The notes under the pieces are model-generated. The model did no database searches. It saw only the letters and a list, made by a program, of their open reading frames with translations, and was not told where the DNA came from. The translations under genes and the position numbers were made by a program. DNA of 64,000 nucleotides, taken from positions 33,989-97,988 of the forward strand of contig MU266345.1 of NCBI GenBank assembly GCA_021014945.1, given 5' to 3'. Shown one piece after another: positions 45,961-57,374 of this stretch. Position 1 is the first letter of the stretch. Each line of letters begins with the position of its first letter. This DNA comes from Leucogyrophana mollusca (lineage: Eukaryota > Basidiomycota > Agaricomycetes > Boletales).

Positions 45961-46278
45961 AACTGTTTGGAAGGATTTGAGGCGAGGATTCTCTTAAACC
46001 GCCGGGTGCGATCTCATGTCATGTCATCGATGGCGCTTTTGCGCAGAACAAGCTTCTCCGAGTTACAGTTTCATGGCTGTCTGGCATCGTCGACGTTAGT
46101 TCACAAATTAGTATCCCGAAGCAAAAGCAAATGTTATTGGCATGTGGTTTCGGCGTCGGAATAACGCGTCGGTGCCGAGGTGCCATTACTTAACAGTGGT
46201 GTTGAGCCTGGGATCGCGGAATACGCCTTCCCTTGACTTTGTACTTTACTAACATACTAACGTTGGCTTTCATTGTCG

Positions 46279-47972
46279 ATGTCGATTCGTGCGAATGTAG
46301 AACTCGATCAGTCAGACCTTGATTCGTGCCGCTCCATGCAGCTAGAGGAATGGGAGGTCCTAGAGGTGTGCCATTCCACTTTCCCAGTCCGTCACGGTCA
46401 AACAATTACTAACCAGGTGTTATCGATCATCCGGGCAGTCGATATACCCAGACTGCTGCGTATCCAGTGAGATATCAAAAGGATCTATCAAGCTCGAGAT
46501 TCCCATTGAGTTGGGAGACTCGAGGATTGTCGCTGTACTAGATGACGGCTCGCTCCATCCTACGACCAGTTCCCGGAAGCAGCAGGAAATACGTGGGGAC
46601 TTGGCGTCCTTACCGCCGGTCTTGTTGCAGATTAATCTACCGCCGAGCTATCCGATATACTCGCCTCCAGAGATCGTGTCTCTCCAGGCAACTCATTCGT
46701 GGATCCCACGGCTGCCCGAACTCCAAGAGGTGTTGCTTGACATGTGGCAGTCTGGAGACGGCGTGCTGTACAGTTGGATAGAGCTAATACGCAGTGGAGA
46801 GTTTCTCCAAGTCATGGAACTATCGGGTGGTTCTGATGACGCTATTCAGTGAGTCCCTCCAACGTTCGTTCGGAGCTGTCGTTTACCGCCTCCTAATCCT
46901 AGCATCCCGCACCCAGCTCCTCACATTCTCCTCCCACTCTTAGTGTCCCATGACTTATCGGCCAAATCGTCGCAATTCTCCCAGAACTCATACACTTGCG
47001 CTGTATGCCTAACTTCGCAGAAGGGTGCGCGATGCCTGCAATTGTCATGTTCGCACATTTTTTGCCGATCCTGCCTGGAGGATTTCTGGGGGCTTTGTAT
47101 CACAGAAGGTGACGTCGGACGAGTGGGCTGTCCCGATCCAGACTGCGTGAAAGAGGCCCGCGAAGCAGTGGAAGACGAAGTGATGAGAGTCGTCTCTGAA
47201 GAGCAAGTCAGGCGGTGGAGATGGCTACGGCAGAAGTGTACGCTAGAAAGAGGTATGTCTTCCGACCCCGCCGACAATACAAGCTGAACATGTCGTTAGA
47301 TCCGTCCATGGTTCATTGCCCCATGGAATTCTGCCAAACGCCAGTCCCTAAACCGAAGTCCGATGGTGACGATGAGTCTGGCTGGGCGCGACTGAGAACG
47401 TGCCAGGCGTGTGACTACTCTTTCTGTGCATTCTGTAGGCGAACATGGTAGGTCTTTTGTTACTTTTTTGCCAGCGTAAAGCCCGCCCTGACGTCCTTGT
47501 AGGCATGGTCCACTATCTGATTGCCCGATTTCTGCAACAGAGGCTTTCGTTCTAGAATACATGGAGCTGCCAGAGGTTTCCCCAGCCTGAAAGACTATTG
47601 AACGGCGATTTGGCAGGTCTAACGTCCTGAGATTGGTGGCCAAGTGTGGGGAGGAACGACCGAACAAGAAGTGGATTGAAGATCCGACAATGGCATGTCC
47701 AGGCTGCCAAGTGCATGTCGAAAAGTCCCTGGGATGTAACCATGTTCGAGCCATTCCTATGCTGATTATGCGTATTTGCTAACGAGCCACGGATGTAGAT
47801 GACATGTGCCAAGTGCAAGCAGCACTTTTGCTACCGCTGTGGAGAGAAGATCCAGGCCAGCAACCCGTACGCCCACTTTTCGACACCGGGGCTGCGGTGC
47901 TTCTCGAAGCTCTTTGACATTACGAGTGGCGAGGATGAATGGCAGCCCATGGAAGCATTTGAGTTGCTGTAG
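46279..47972 (+). pseudogene. RWD-RING1-IBR-RING2 (RBR) E3 ubiquitin ligase with one in-frame stop
   Basis: Six exons, 46279-46365, 46439-46848, 46903-47252, 47300-47447, 47503-47743, 47799-47972, give 469 codons with all joins in frame but a TGA at 47588-47590 (codon 361). Order: RWD domain (about 1-150; SIYPDC, LPPSYPIYSPPEIVSL, GVLYSWIELIRSGEF), RING1 (CAVCLTSQKGARC ... CSHIFCRSCL ... CPDPDC, about 198-245), IBR (VHCPMEFCQTPVP ... CQACDYSFCAFCRRTWHG), RING2 (CPGCQVHVEKSLGCNHMTC, about 397-425, with the catalytic Cys expected in it). RNF14/Itt1-like. A product ending at the TGA would lack RING2 and so ligase activity. In copy 2 the same codon is CGA. Either a very young pseudogene, an allele, a sequence error, or readthrough. 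Confidence 0.82.
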
Positions 47973-48029
47973 CGCAAGTTTGATGGAGACTTGGCAGTGT
48001 GTGGGGATAGGCAGGCTGACTGAACACGA

Positions 48030-49124
48030 TTAGGGGCTGTGGGACGACAACGTGTACCCACTATGTGCACCAATACAGCTCTCTGCTGATCTCCTCGATC
48101 CGGTTTGCGACCTACAGTTTGGCCACATGATTGCCGTTGGTAGGTCCAATAGTAACCCATCGGATCCTATTTTACCTGGGCGTATCAATACGCTGCGCAG
48201 GAAGCAGATACATAGGCGCTGATTTATTAAAGGCTTCAAGTTGCGGCCTCACTGATCTTCGCCTCTTGTTGTTCACTGACGTTGGCCCCCTTCGAAAACC
48301 CAACGCCAATCCCAAAGATGTCATCCAGCCACCCATCCACTGGGTAGGTATCAGCACATCGTCTAGACTCGTTACCAGCTAATCATACCTTACTGTATAG
48401 GGAAGCAGGATCGCCCGATCAGCAGGCGACAGCCCCTCGACGTAAACGCAGGTCGAGACGCAACCTCACGGGAATCACGTCTGCAGCTACGCCTCTGGAT
48501 GATTTCTTCTCCCAATATCCTCCCTTCGTTTTTAATCGAACAAAGTCCGCACCAGACGAATTCAAGCGCCTGTGCTCCCATTTTCGTTGGAGAAAGGAGG
48601 ATAGAGATGAAGTGCGCGCGCAATACAAAGATGCGCTGGTGAAAACATTCAACAGCACCTTTGGGACGGACGAGAACGACCTTACCTCGTGGAAGAGCTT
48701 ATGCCAAGACATTAGCATCTACCCAATCCCAGATGACCTGGAGAGCTGCCGACAAGTACGGTATCCAAGCCTTCTCCTGCTTTTGCCGCACTGACCCTGC
48801 CACAAGGCAGTTTGGAGCTCCTATGTCAATATAGTCGATTTGGTTGATAGCCAGAGGACTGGTGTTGCAGTGTGCAGGTTCCCCTCTTTGGGGGATTTGG
48901 TGGAATACACGATAGACACAGAGAAGTATTTCCCGAAGGAAAACGCTTATGCAGGTGGGCTACTGCGGGAGCTTTTACGCGAAATCCTGGGGACCTACCA
49001 TGGCAAGCGGAGACCCAAGGTGCGAATGGTCTTCCCCGATGGTATTTCCACCACGGATACTGATGGTGTTCAGGGGAACGCTCCTCGACGTCAGCGCAAG
49101 CCCAAGAAGAAGGCTCAATCGTAG
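48030..49124 (+). pseudogene. C-terminal fragment of the same unknown Agaricomycete family (copy 1)
   Basis: Begins GLWDDNVYPLCAPIQLSADL and continues PGRINTLRRKQIHRR to a TGA (about 48221); after a gap relative to copy 2 the frame resumes as SRRNLTGITSAATPLDDFFS, ALVKTFNSTFGTDENDLTSW, an intron near 48758-48805, and YVNIVDLVDSQRTGVAVCRF ... ENAYAGGLLRELLREILGTY to a stop at 49124. The 3' part (48430-49124) is intact enough to be translated, but the front is interrupted by a stop and a deletion. No known domain. Confidence 0.65.
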
Positions 49125-49712
49125 TTTTCCACACTGGCGCTGGATCTGGATTTCGTGCCTCGATCCTTAAATAGCGCGCCTTAGGGGTCGGGATCTGATG
49201 AGGTGTCTGATTCCGATGAGCTCCTGCTTGGCTCTTTGACTCTTCTTTTCTCTTGTAATAGTATGCGGGCGATCATCTCAGCATGAAAGGCGCCTTACAA
49301 TATCCGATGTTTTGCGAGTCAATATTCTCCGTGCATGTAGTCTGGTAAAATCGCCTCAGAGATGGTCGACGCGACATCCGCGGAACTGCAAACATACCGT
49401 GTGCGATGTGTCGCGGTCTCTTAGGCCGTGTCCAGCGCAGCCATGATCCTATATTGGTAAAAACGAGGTAGTTGCGAGGAGCCTTTAGCCACTTATACTG
49501 AACTATTGCTATTACCCATCTAGGTCGATATATTTACGGCGGGAACGTTGTGGGCCTGACAGCTGTCAGGAATCACCGAAGAAAAGTCTCCAACTACATA
49601 CAAGGTACAACAGGTCACCGTCACTGGTCCCGGTCAACATCGACACTACCATCACCGTGTCAATGAGCGACAGCTCCAAAATCGCAACTTTACTCTAATT
49701 AATAGCCCTGAC
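49125..49712. other. Intergenic; end of shared block and start of copy-1-only segment
   Basis: Similarity to copy 2 (60530-60730) continues to about 49405; then the 150-bp element (49424-49580) and the promoter of the macro-domain gene follow. Confidence 0.55.
49424..49580. repeat. Dispersed ~150-bp element, copy B
   Basis: Second copy of the element at 44311-44465, same orientation, ending about 130 bp before the macro-domain ATG. Confidence 0.7.
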
Positions 49713-50495
49713 ATGTCGGATGTTTCGTTCATCCTCATAAATCCCAAGCCCTTCAGGAAACAACGCGACACGGAAACCCCGATTTCACTCATCGATGCGT
49801 GGCGAGTCGCCCTTACCCAGCACCTCATTCCTGCCGATCGGGAGCGATTCTTGATTGTCGAGAGTACATTGGACCAGTTGGACACGACACAGCATCAGTT
49901 TGACTGCATCGTCTCCCCCGCAAATTCGTATGGTATCATGGATGGCGGGTTAGTCGGACTTCCCTTGATGGTGGCCGAGTTACGACAAACTGACTGATGC
50001 TTTTCTGCAAGATTTGATTACTATCTATCCGCAGCCTTTTCTCCAAGCAAGGATATAATGGCTCTCACCCGCCTTGTCCAGTCTGCTATCAAATCACGCT
50101 ACTATGGTTTTGCCCCTCCTGGATCGTGCATCCTTGTCCCCGACTTGCCGCCCAATCGCTTCGCCTGCAGAATCATAGCAGTGTGTCCCACCATGCGCTT
50201 ACCAACCGAGCTGCAGTGGCACAAAGACATCGTCTACAACACGATGTGGGCCTTGCTTGTGGAGATCGAAAGATGGAATCAAGCAGCGAATGACGACGAC
50301 AAGATCAAAAAGGTTCTCATGACGGGCTTGGGAACGGGAGTTGGCAGGATTGCGCCGGACGTCTGTGCGCAGCAGATGGCTTTGGCTGTGAAGCACTTTC
50401 TTGCTGTGAGGAGTCAAGACGGCAAAGAAAAGTGGGCGCGGGACGATTACCCGAGCTGGAGCGATGTTCTTTCCGTGGCGAAAGAAGTGTTTTAG
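49713..50495 (+). CDS. Macro-domain protein (ADP-ribose/derivative binding or hydrolysis)
   Basis: Two exons, 49713-49948 and 50012-50495, 239 residues. Macro-domain signatures: FDCIVSPANSYGIMDGGFDY (ADP-ribose binding loop with the Ala-Asn and Gly-Gly) and a C-terminal GLGTGVGRIAPDVCAQQMAL, the second phosphate-binding loop. RIIAVCPTMRLP forms the expected central strand. Resembles fungal stand-alone macro proteins (Poa1-like or uncharacterised), which act on ADP-ribosylated substrates or ADP-ribose phosphates; exact reaction not deducible. Length and both loops intact, so likely functional. It occupies a segment missing from copy 2 of the duplication and follows the dispersed 150-bp element. 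Confidence 0.88.
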
Positions 50496-51701
50496 CATGT
50501 TGACTGGTATCTCATTTTGTGGAATGTTCGTCCTTGGCCACATCACTTTCCTCCCAAGGTCGCATGAATCGCAGTCAGGAAGTCGTTAAATACAGGAGGA
50601 TGCGATAAGAAGCGAGAAGAGCACGGGACTGATTACCAGGATTCACGATAACAACTATATAAGGACTCGAGAAATGGAACGCACGGGCACATAGCGTCAT
50701 GACAGTGGCCCCACGGGACCCACCTCCTGCTCTGAGTCTTCGTTCGCCTTAACGTGAGGAGCTCCTGCAGCACGCACGATAACGTGGGCCGGACGTCGTG
50801 TGCCGCGCTCCAGAGACCCTTTGCTACTAGTCTGCTGGCAACAGGATGGAGTCGGGAGACCTCCGACCAGCGCGTTATCAAGGTGGTTTCACCGGCTTCC
50901 CCCACATTTTGAAGTTCCCTGCGATTTGAGACGGAGGCAAAGCGTCATAGGAGGGGTAGGTATACATACGCTGGAGTCGTGTCGAGGGGTAGGGATGAGG
51001 AGTTTGATCCGCCAGGACCTCAGGCCCCACGCAGCACCTGGGAGATGCGATGGGCGGCGGGTAGTTTGATGTCGGAGAAGGACAAGAGGATGGACTCAGT
51101 GACCAGACGGCTTGGTTGGGGGTGCATACATGTTTTGTATGTCCGTGTATGCATCATTTGTCAGAATGTAGCGTCTACGGTTGAGCAGGACGTCGGAAGA
51201 CTTCAACGGATGAATGGTGACGCCGCGTCCGCGACGCATGTCATTCGTTTACATCTCAAGACCACCGCCCTTCAAAAGGTTTGCGGAACTACGGAGAACC
51301 CCGAAATCTATGATGGTGTGGGACAGAAGGTATGCGTTGTTGGCTGACGGAAAGGCAGACGAGTGATGCTGAAGCGGAGGGTTGTATTTCAGAATTGGTG
51401 AACTCACCCGTCAAAACGGTGACCAACCTGACGCATTGCGGGGGTGAGGCTAATGCCAGAGGCCCACCGCGATGCCAACGTTTCCGGGGAAGTATTTATA
51501 GTGTAGCATACTATGCAAGCAAATCGAGAGGAACAGGCCTAGGGACAGCGCTGGAAGTCTGAGGCGGCGGCGCGATTAAGTACGAATAAGACGAACGAAT
51601 AACATACGAATAAAAAGAGAGAGGCATCCAAAATGGTGCCTCGAACAAAAGCGGCCGGAACTCCCCTCGCCACCCCTCGTCTACCCCACCCACTCGCCCA
51701 C
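50496..51701. other. Intergenic; second part of duplicated block 1
   Basis: From about 50525 to 51257 collinear with 60965-61760; no intact gene is seen in either copy. At 51258-51345 a piece of GTPase exon 1 is attached (listed separately). Confidence 0.55.
51258..51345 (+). pseudogene. Stub of small GTPase exon 1 (P-loop region)
   Basis: Reads KTTALQKVCGTTENPEIYDG, matching residues about 24-45 of the GTPase at 62640 (KTTILQKVCKTTENPEIYDG). It is joined directly to block sequence without the start codon or the rest of the P-loop, and nothing follows it. Confidence 0.85.
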
Positions 51702-52460
51702 TTAATCCATAACCCAAAATCTCACCGCCTGACATGCGCCGATCTCTGGATGGAGGAGGACGGCGGAGAGCCAGTACTGCAGCTGCCGTCTGCGTTTGTC
51801 GAGGAATGCGGGTCTGTAGCGCGCGAAGGGTGATTTTGGGGGGAGGGCGAGAATGAAGTGTTGTTGATGGCGCTGTGCGGTGGGTGAGTGGGGTGGACGC
51901 GGGCGGGTGCATAGATGAGAGGAATGGGTGGACGTACTGGTAGAGTCCGTCGGAGGTCCTCATATAGCTCGACGAACGCACTATACCGCTTATGCGCATG
52001 CATCGTCGTGCCCTCCTTCGTTCTTATCACGCAGTCATATACTGGCGCCGGCGAGTTAGCGTCAGGCGGGCGAAGCAAACGACCTACGCACCGATGTAAG
52101 CGCCCCCAAGCTTATCCCCAACACTCGTCCAGCCGCTTATCTTGACGTCGCGGGCAAATGCGCGGCTCTCGCCCGAGTTGTCACCGAGCCATATGTCGCG
52201 GGAGAATATCGAGGGGGGGCCTTTCGGAGAGCGCGGGGCAGGGCGTTGTTGGTCCTGGTGGGGTTCAGTACTGGTGTGAGGAGATGGGGAAGTGGACGGA
52301 CATCACATAGATCGTCGTAGAGGCGTGATTCCTCTTCGACGTCGATCCCGTCTGGAATAACGACGAGGAGGCTGGTGGAGTTCTTGAATGGGTGGGATGG
52401 AGGCGGTGACGGGGAGGGTCTTGTAGTTGGCGAGGCCGGTGTTGACGATGTTGATGGCAT
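51702..52460 (-). CDS. PX-domain protein (YPT35-like), phosphoinositide binding
   Basis: Four minus-strand exons, 52460-52302, 52254-52092, 52041-51938, 51872-51702, give 198 residues. After a Pro/Ser-rich N-terminus comes PPSIFSRDIWLGDN, then the PX domain: WTSVGDKLGGAYIVYDCVIR, HAHKRYSAFVELYEDLRRTL (the RYSxF core that binds the 3-phosphate) and ALPPKSPFARYRPAFLDKRR with QLQYWLSAVLLHPEIGACQA, ending FWVMD. Binds PtdIns3P on endosomes/vacuole by family. The acceptor at 52255 was chosen because it restores the GPPSIF frame; the next upstream acceptor does not. Intact and unduplicated, located between the two duplicated blocks. Confidence 0.87.
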
Positions 52461-55400
52461 CCTGTGACTTGAAGTGTGGGGGCGCACGTGGTGAAAAGAC
52501 GTCTGATCCGTGACCCTAACCCTACTCTCCCCATCAGTCCTTCTCCACCTTTCCTCCACCCACCTGCACATCCTAGCCTCCCCTCACGTCAACGATAATG
52601 GAGACCTTTTCAACGCACGAACTTGCAGTATCCGGGAGCGCACAAAGGTCCTGGAAGATGTTTGATGGATAAGATCCACGGCCACACAGCCCAAGGTTCG
52701 AACGCAATGCTGACGCTTTTTTTTTTTTTTTTTTTTGAAAGATCCACCCGACCTACCCATGTCTGATACCGTCCGACACAACCAAGTTCCGCAGCGCTCT
52801 CGCGATGCGCCTCGAAATTATATGACACGAGACCATCCATGGTACCTCCCGGGATTCTACCCACACGTGGTGGAAAGATATCGTTGTGCGTAAATCGCTT
52901 CTTGGGGAATGTTCTGGTGAACGTTGTGTCTCGTCTTCTCGCGGAGGTAAGTCCAATCATCAGATTATCATTTTGTGATTTCTAGCCGAGTAACAAGGCG
53001 CCAGCAACGGTCCACGAACACGCGTCCCAGTGCCTCGCCATCGGAGCAGCCCTGGCTAACCGACATATCTAGCTGTCCAGGCACTCGGATAGCGTCGGTC
53101 GAGGGGATTGGCGTGACTGGCGTGGCTGGCTCCTTGAGGCCACGACTGGCGTCTGAGGATGGGACAGGCCAGAATAACGAGAAAGGAAAGTACGTTGTCA
53201 AGCACATATTGGTAGGGCTTGCGTTGGGGACATGTGGTGAACCCCCAATCTATGCTAATACTTATATCGGCTTGCCCAGACAGGGTTTCGTTTATTAATG
53301 ACATGTCCCGAACGTGCGCACTCCTGCCGCCACGTCTTAGGGTCTCAGCGACTCGGTAACAATCAGTCCCGTGGCATGACAAGCAGCTGTCCTCATTATC
53401 GTGATGCCCCTTACGACGTTGTGGATGGACCAATGTGTCCAGCGACATCAGCGGCTACCATATCGGCGACGGTAGCGTGCAACAAAGTGGGTGGGCTTTG
53501 GCCGCGTTAGCACCCACTGCCTTGCCGCCCGACAGCACAATGCAAGTCATTTGCCGTAAATCTTCTTGCAACGTGCTTCGAATTATATGATGTCTCGAGG
53601 TCAATCACTGTGCGGGCGGACAGGCTTAAAAACGTACCCGAACCGAAGAGGAAATTCTAGCCACAGCCCATACTCGTTCATTTCCATCCAATTCTTATCA
53701 AGGCATCGACATCGACAGTGTGCCGCATGCCGCATGTGGCAGTGGGGGTGCTGAGTCCACGTATAAGGCTGTTACCGGATTCTGGTGTATGTTACTTCGG
53801 TTGATATTGATCCAAGTCGACCAGGAGCAAGATGTGTCTCGGAGCATAATAGATTGGTTTTGACTCATGCATACCCTGTTGTTTTTTGCTCGATAGGGCT
53901 GACCAAGTTAACATGTTTCCGTTTACACTACTGACTTATCAGCCAGTGTTCTTGTCGCTCCCGAGTGACAAGAACTGAAATCTATTGTTCGCAAAATGTC
54001 TAGAACGTCGGAGATACATAAGGCCTCCGTATCCCATATAAACGATCACCGCCGCAAAACCTGGATCTCTGTCGAAGGAAGCCCCTTCACCAACATATCC
54101 CAACATAAATACCAGTTCACAACGCGCAATAAATAAAAAGATGTTTAATCTTCCCTACCGATTAGTGAGCAACCCTGGAGCGCACGAATAAAGGTGACGC
54201 ACAACAGTGTATCCGACTGCAAGCCACCATGATACCGTGCTCTGCTGACGGCAGAGGCTATATGGTCATCTATTTGGTGGGTCGATGTACAGGACCACAG
54301 CTGGTCTGGTCTAGGCCAACGCACGAGACACTGTCAGCAGGTACTGGCACTGCCGTAGCGAGCATCGCGGATGAAAGAACAATAACGTGCCTGAGTGCGG
54401 TGAAGAACTGCATTCTGCTGGGGGTGGATGACTTGCTCACCTCGTCCTTGCAGCCTTATACAGCTCGCAACAACAACAGACAATGATCGCCACAGATAAG
54501 CAAGAATATCTGCTTGCGATCAACGCGCAACCCGCCCACGCCAGCGCCAGAGAGCGAGCCTTTGAGACGGGTTCCAGTGGTTTTCGCCCCCTTGATGACT
54601 GCATAAAACGGATTATTGTTCCCCGAGGCCGATAACAAAGAGATGACGCTTACTGTTCACTCAAAGTAAACCGTGAGCGGCACATATATAGCGAAGCCAT
54701 CGATCCGCTGTGATAATACGGTAATTCGGTCGGATGCCAGCAAGCCACCGAGCCAGGGCACCGTAAATTATTACTCTAGTCGCCAGTCGGTGATCGCCTC
54801 AGTGGTTGTGGTACCATGCACGCGTACGTTAGCCACCTACCCCTCGACATATTGACATGAAAGAAAAGTGATTTGGGAAACAGGTCTAAACTGCACTTTG
54901 GTGCACCTGTGGATGTTTTTCACATACCCCAATCGACGACCTTTTTGCAAAAGGCCCCCAGATCAATGAGCACTCATGGATCTCACGCGCTGTGAGCTAG
55001 AAAGCCGGGGACGACGACACACAAGGAGTCGTCAATAGAACCGAGGCACCGTATCAGAGAGGGTAAAGATGAGATGGCGCTCCAATTTACGACATACCAA
55101 AATTGATACGTGATTACGGAGTTACCGTTGACAGACAAGGGGGACCATGAACCCCTCATCCTGTCCACCCTCCCTGTTTCGTAGCCGTCGGGTTATGTGT
55201 AGACAGAGGTTGAACCTCCAACACTGAAGTACTGACTGACCATCGGCGGACCATCATATATTCCTAAGCCAGAGTACTTGACCACGAGCTTTGAACATGA
55301 GCCCCCAGAGTCATCCGCCGCCCCGGTACAGCTAGTCCAGCAGTGAGTAAAATAGTCAGGTGAGTATTTTTAGCGAAGCCTTGTCGCCGTTCTTGCCGAT

Positions 55401-55847
55401 CGTGTGGCGGCGAGGTATAATTGAAGCTCGTAATGAGCTGATCCATGCAGCAAAATGTGTCTCGAAATCGAAAGAAACGATCGTTGTCCATCCAGCGATA
55501 CCATCTCAATCAGATGAAACAGTGAGAGCGAGGGATGGATTTCGAACGTGACGTTGACACTTGTGACCAGAATGTGACCCCGACATTTGCCACTCAAGAG
55601 TCACAATTTAATCTTCTATTCGTACTGTCCATTATCTTATTTCACTCCAGCTGCCGCTGATGTGGTGTGTATGCGTATCGAAATATTTTTGATGGGTGGA
55701 CTTGGCTGCTACTTTAAGCCCCTAGGTGTCGAGGCCCGACACCGTGACAGATCGTAAGTTGTGACGTCGGGAATTGTGACAGCGTCACTCATTCCGCGGC
55801 GCCAGTCCCTTCACCCGAACTCAGCCCTCTCCTCAAATACACCTGGT
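52461..55847. other. Long intergenic region
   Basis: About 3.4 kb between divergent PX and CDK7 genes. It holds a 20-T homopolymer (52717-52736) and several TATA-like strings (near 54033 and 54682), but no open frame with family resemblance and no tRNA. Confidence 0.5.
52717..52736 (+). repeat. Poly(T) tract of 20
   Basis: Uninterrupted run of 20 T on the plus strand. Could be the A-tail of a minus-strand retroposed sequence or simple slippage; no target-site duplication is evident. Confidence 0.8.
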
Positions 55848-57374
55848 ATGGACGCGGTCGAAAGGGCCAATACCGAAAGGCAAAAGAGATGGTTCGTAAT
55901 CAGCCACAATGTCACCATTTCCCCTGATAACACGTTTGATACAGGGTCAAGGACCAGAAAGTAGGGGAGGGTACCTATGCGGTCGTGTACAGAGGTCTGT
56001 CGTATTGTGTCCAGGCCATCCCACTCGCAGCCCTGGTTTCTGAATATGCCCTGACAGGACGAGAATTCGCCACGGGACGGAAGGTGGCTATCAAGAAAAT
56101 CAAAGTTGGGCAGTTCAAAGATGGTCTTGACATGTCTGCCATACGCGAGGTCAAGTACCTCCGTGAGCTGCACCACCAAAACGTCATTGAGGTTCGTATA
56201 GCTCTTTCTTGCAAGAAACCCTCAATTAATTTCATGCCAGCTGCTGGACGTTTTTTCGTCAAAAACAAACCTCAACTTGGTACTTGAATTCCTCGATAGC
56301 GACTTAGAGAAGATCATCAAAGACCGGACACTTGTTTTCCTCCCTGCCGATATTAAAGCGTGGATGGCAATGACCTTTCGCGGGCTCGAGTTCTGTCACC
56401 GAAACTTCGTGTTGCATCGAGTTTGTGCTAATTGCGGGGTTTGTTCGTTCTCGCTGCTCATACCACACTAGGATCTCAAACCCAATAACTTGCTCATCGC
56501 CTCGGACGGGCAGCTCAAGATAGCAGATTTCGGTCTTGCACGAGATTTTACGGACCCAGGGCACAAGATGACATGTCAGGTTATAACTCGGTAAGCACCC
56601 ACACTACCTTCAAAACCTCTGACCTAAGCTTAAGTTGTGTTTATACTTTATACAGCTGGTACCGACCACCCGAGCTCCTCTTCGGTAGCCGCTATTACAG
56701 TACAGCGGTTGACATATGGTCCGTCGGATGTATATTCGCAGAACTAATGCTGCGCACGCCATACCTACCCGGCGAAACTGATATGGACCAACTCAAGACT
56801 ATATTCCGGGCGCTCGGCACACCTACTGAGGAGGATTGGCCGGTATGCTCTCCCTTCCTGTGCATGACCAACCTACTACTACTTACGTGTGAACAGGGAC
56901 ACACAAAACTACCAGACTACGTCCCGGTTGGACAATTCCCCCGGACGCCTCTCCGTGACCTCTTCACTGCTGCTACAACTGATACGTTGAATCTACTTAG
57001 CAAATGCCTCATCTACGAACCTCGAAAACGTATTGGTGCAAAAGAGGTGCGTTCACTTCTGCTCTCTTTTGTTCGTGTTACCACTGCAAAATAACTAACG
57101 CATCACCTCTTAATCATCCTTGAAGGCTCTCCACCACGCCTACTTCTTCGCTCTCCCCTACCCCTCCCACCCATCTAAATTGCCAAAGTTAAGCAACAAC
57201 ACTTCCTCACGGCCACTCGACGAAGTCGATGGTAACGTCGACATGAACGCTTCCGGCCCAGGCGTCAAAGCCTCTGCACCGAACAGGCTAAAACGGAAGC
57301 TCTCCTCGCCAGGAGACGAACTGGGCGGAAGACCCCTCGCACGCCGATTAGACTTCACTCAAAAGCGCTCATGA
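55848..57374 (+). CDS. CDK7: Cyclin-dependent kinase 7 (TFIIH-associated CTD kinase, CAK)
   Basis: Eight exons, 55848-55891, 55945-55994, 56058-56191, 56241-56420, 56472-56590, 56656-56842, 56897-57046, 57126-57374, give 370 residues. Kinase features: glycine loop [12 protein letters not shown] (21-32), VAIKK with Lys about 44, [13 protein letters not shown] cyclin-contact helix, HRDLKPNN (135-142), DFGLARDF, and T-loop Thr about 170 in [25 protein letters not shown] together with the NF.LHR context is typical of CDK7/Kin28/Mcs6. Substrates by family: RNA polymerase II CTD Ser5 and cell-cycle CDK T-loops. The C-terminal 70 residues are disordered with a basic [20 protein letters not shown]. 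Single-copy essential gene lying between the two duplicated blocks. Confidence 0.95.

Larger units (their letters stand above)
44244..46278. other. Intergenic region and left end of duplicated block 1
   Basis: About 2 kb. From about 45370 onward it is similar to 57680 onward. Reading frames are broken; recognisable pieces are FERLGAFDSDGAHGRPATLQ (about 45528-45590) and the family fragment at 45640-45960 listed separately. 44.25-45.37 kb shows no supported gene. Confidence 0.5.
45370..51345. repeat. Segmental duplication, copy 1
   Basis: Collinear with 57680-62790 over most of its length (details in findings). Contains the ubiquitin ligase, the split unknown-family gene, the macro-domain gene (absent from copy 2) and a GTPase stub. 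Confidence 0.85.

Noticed and set aside
52670..52740. Possible tRNA-derived SINE (GGTTCGAAC box before the T20 run)
   Set aside because: No A box or cloverleaf can be folded at the right distance and no second copy is seen in the window.
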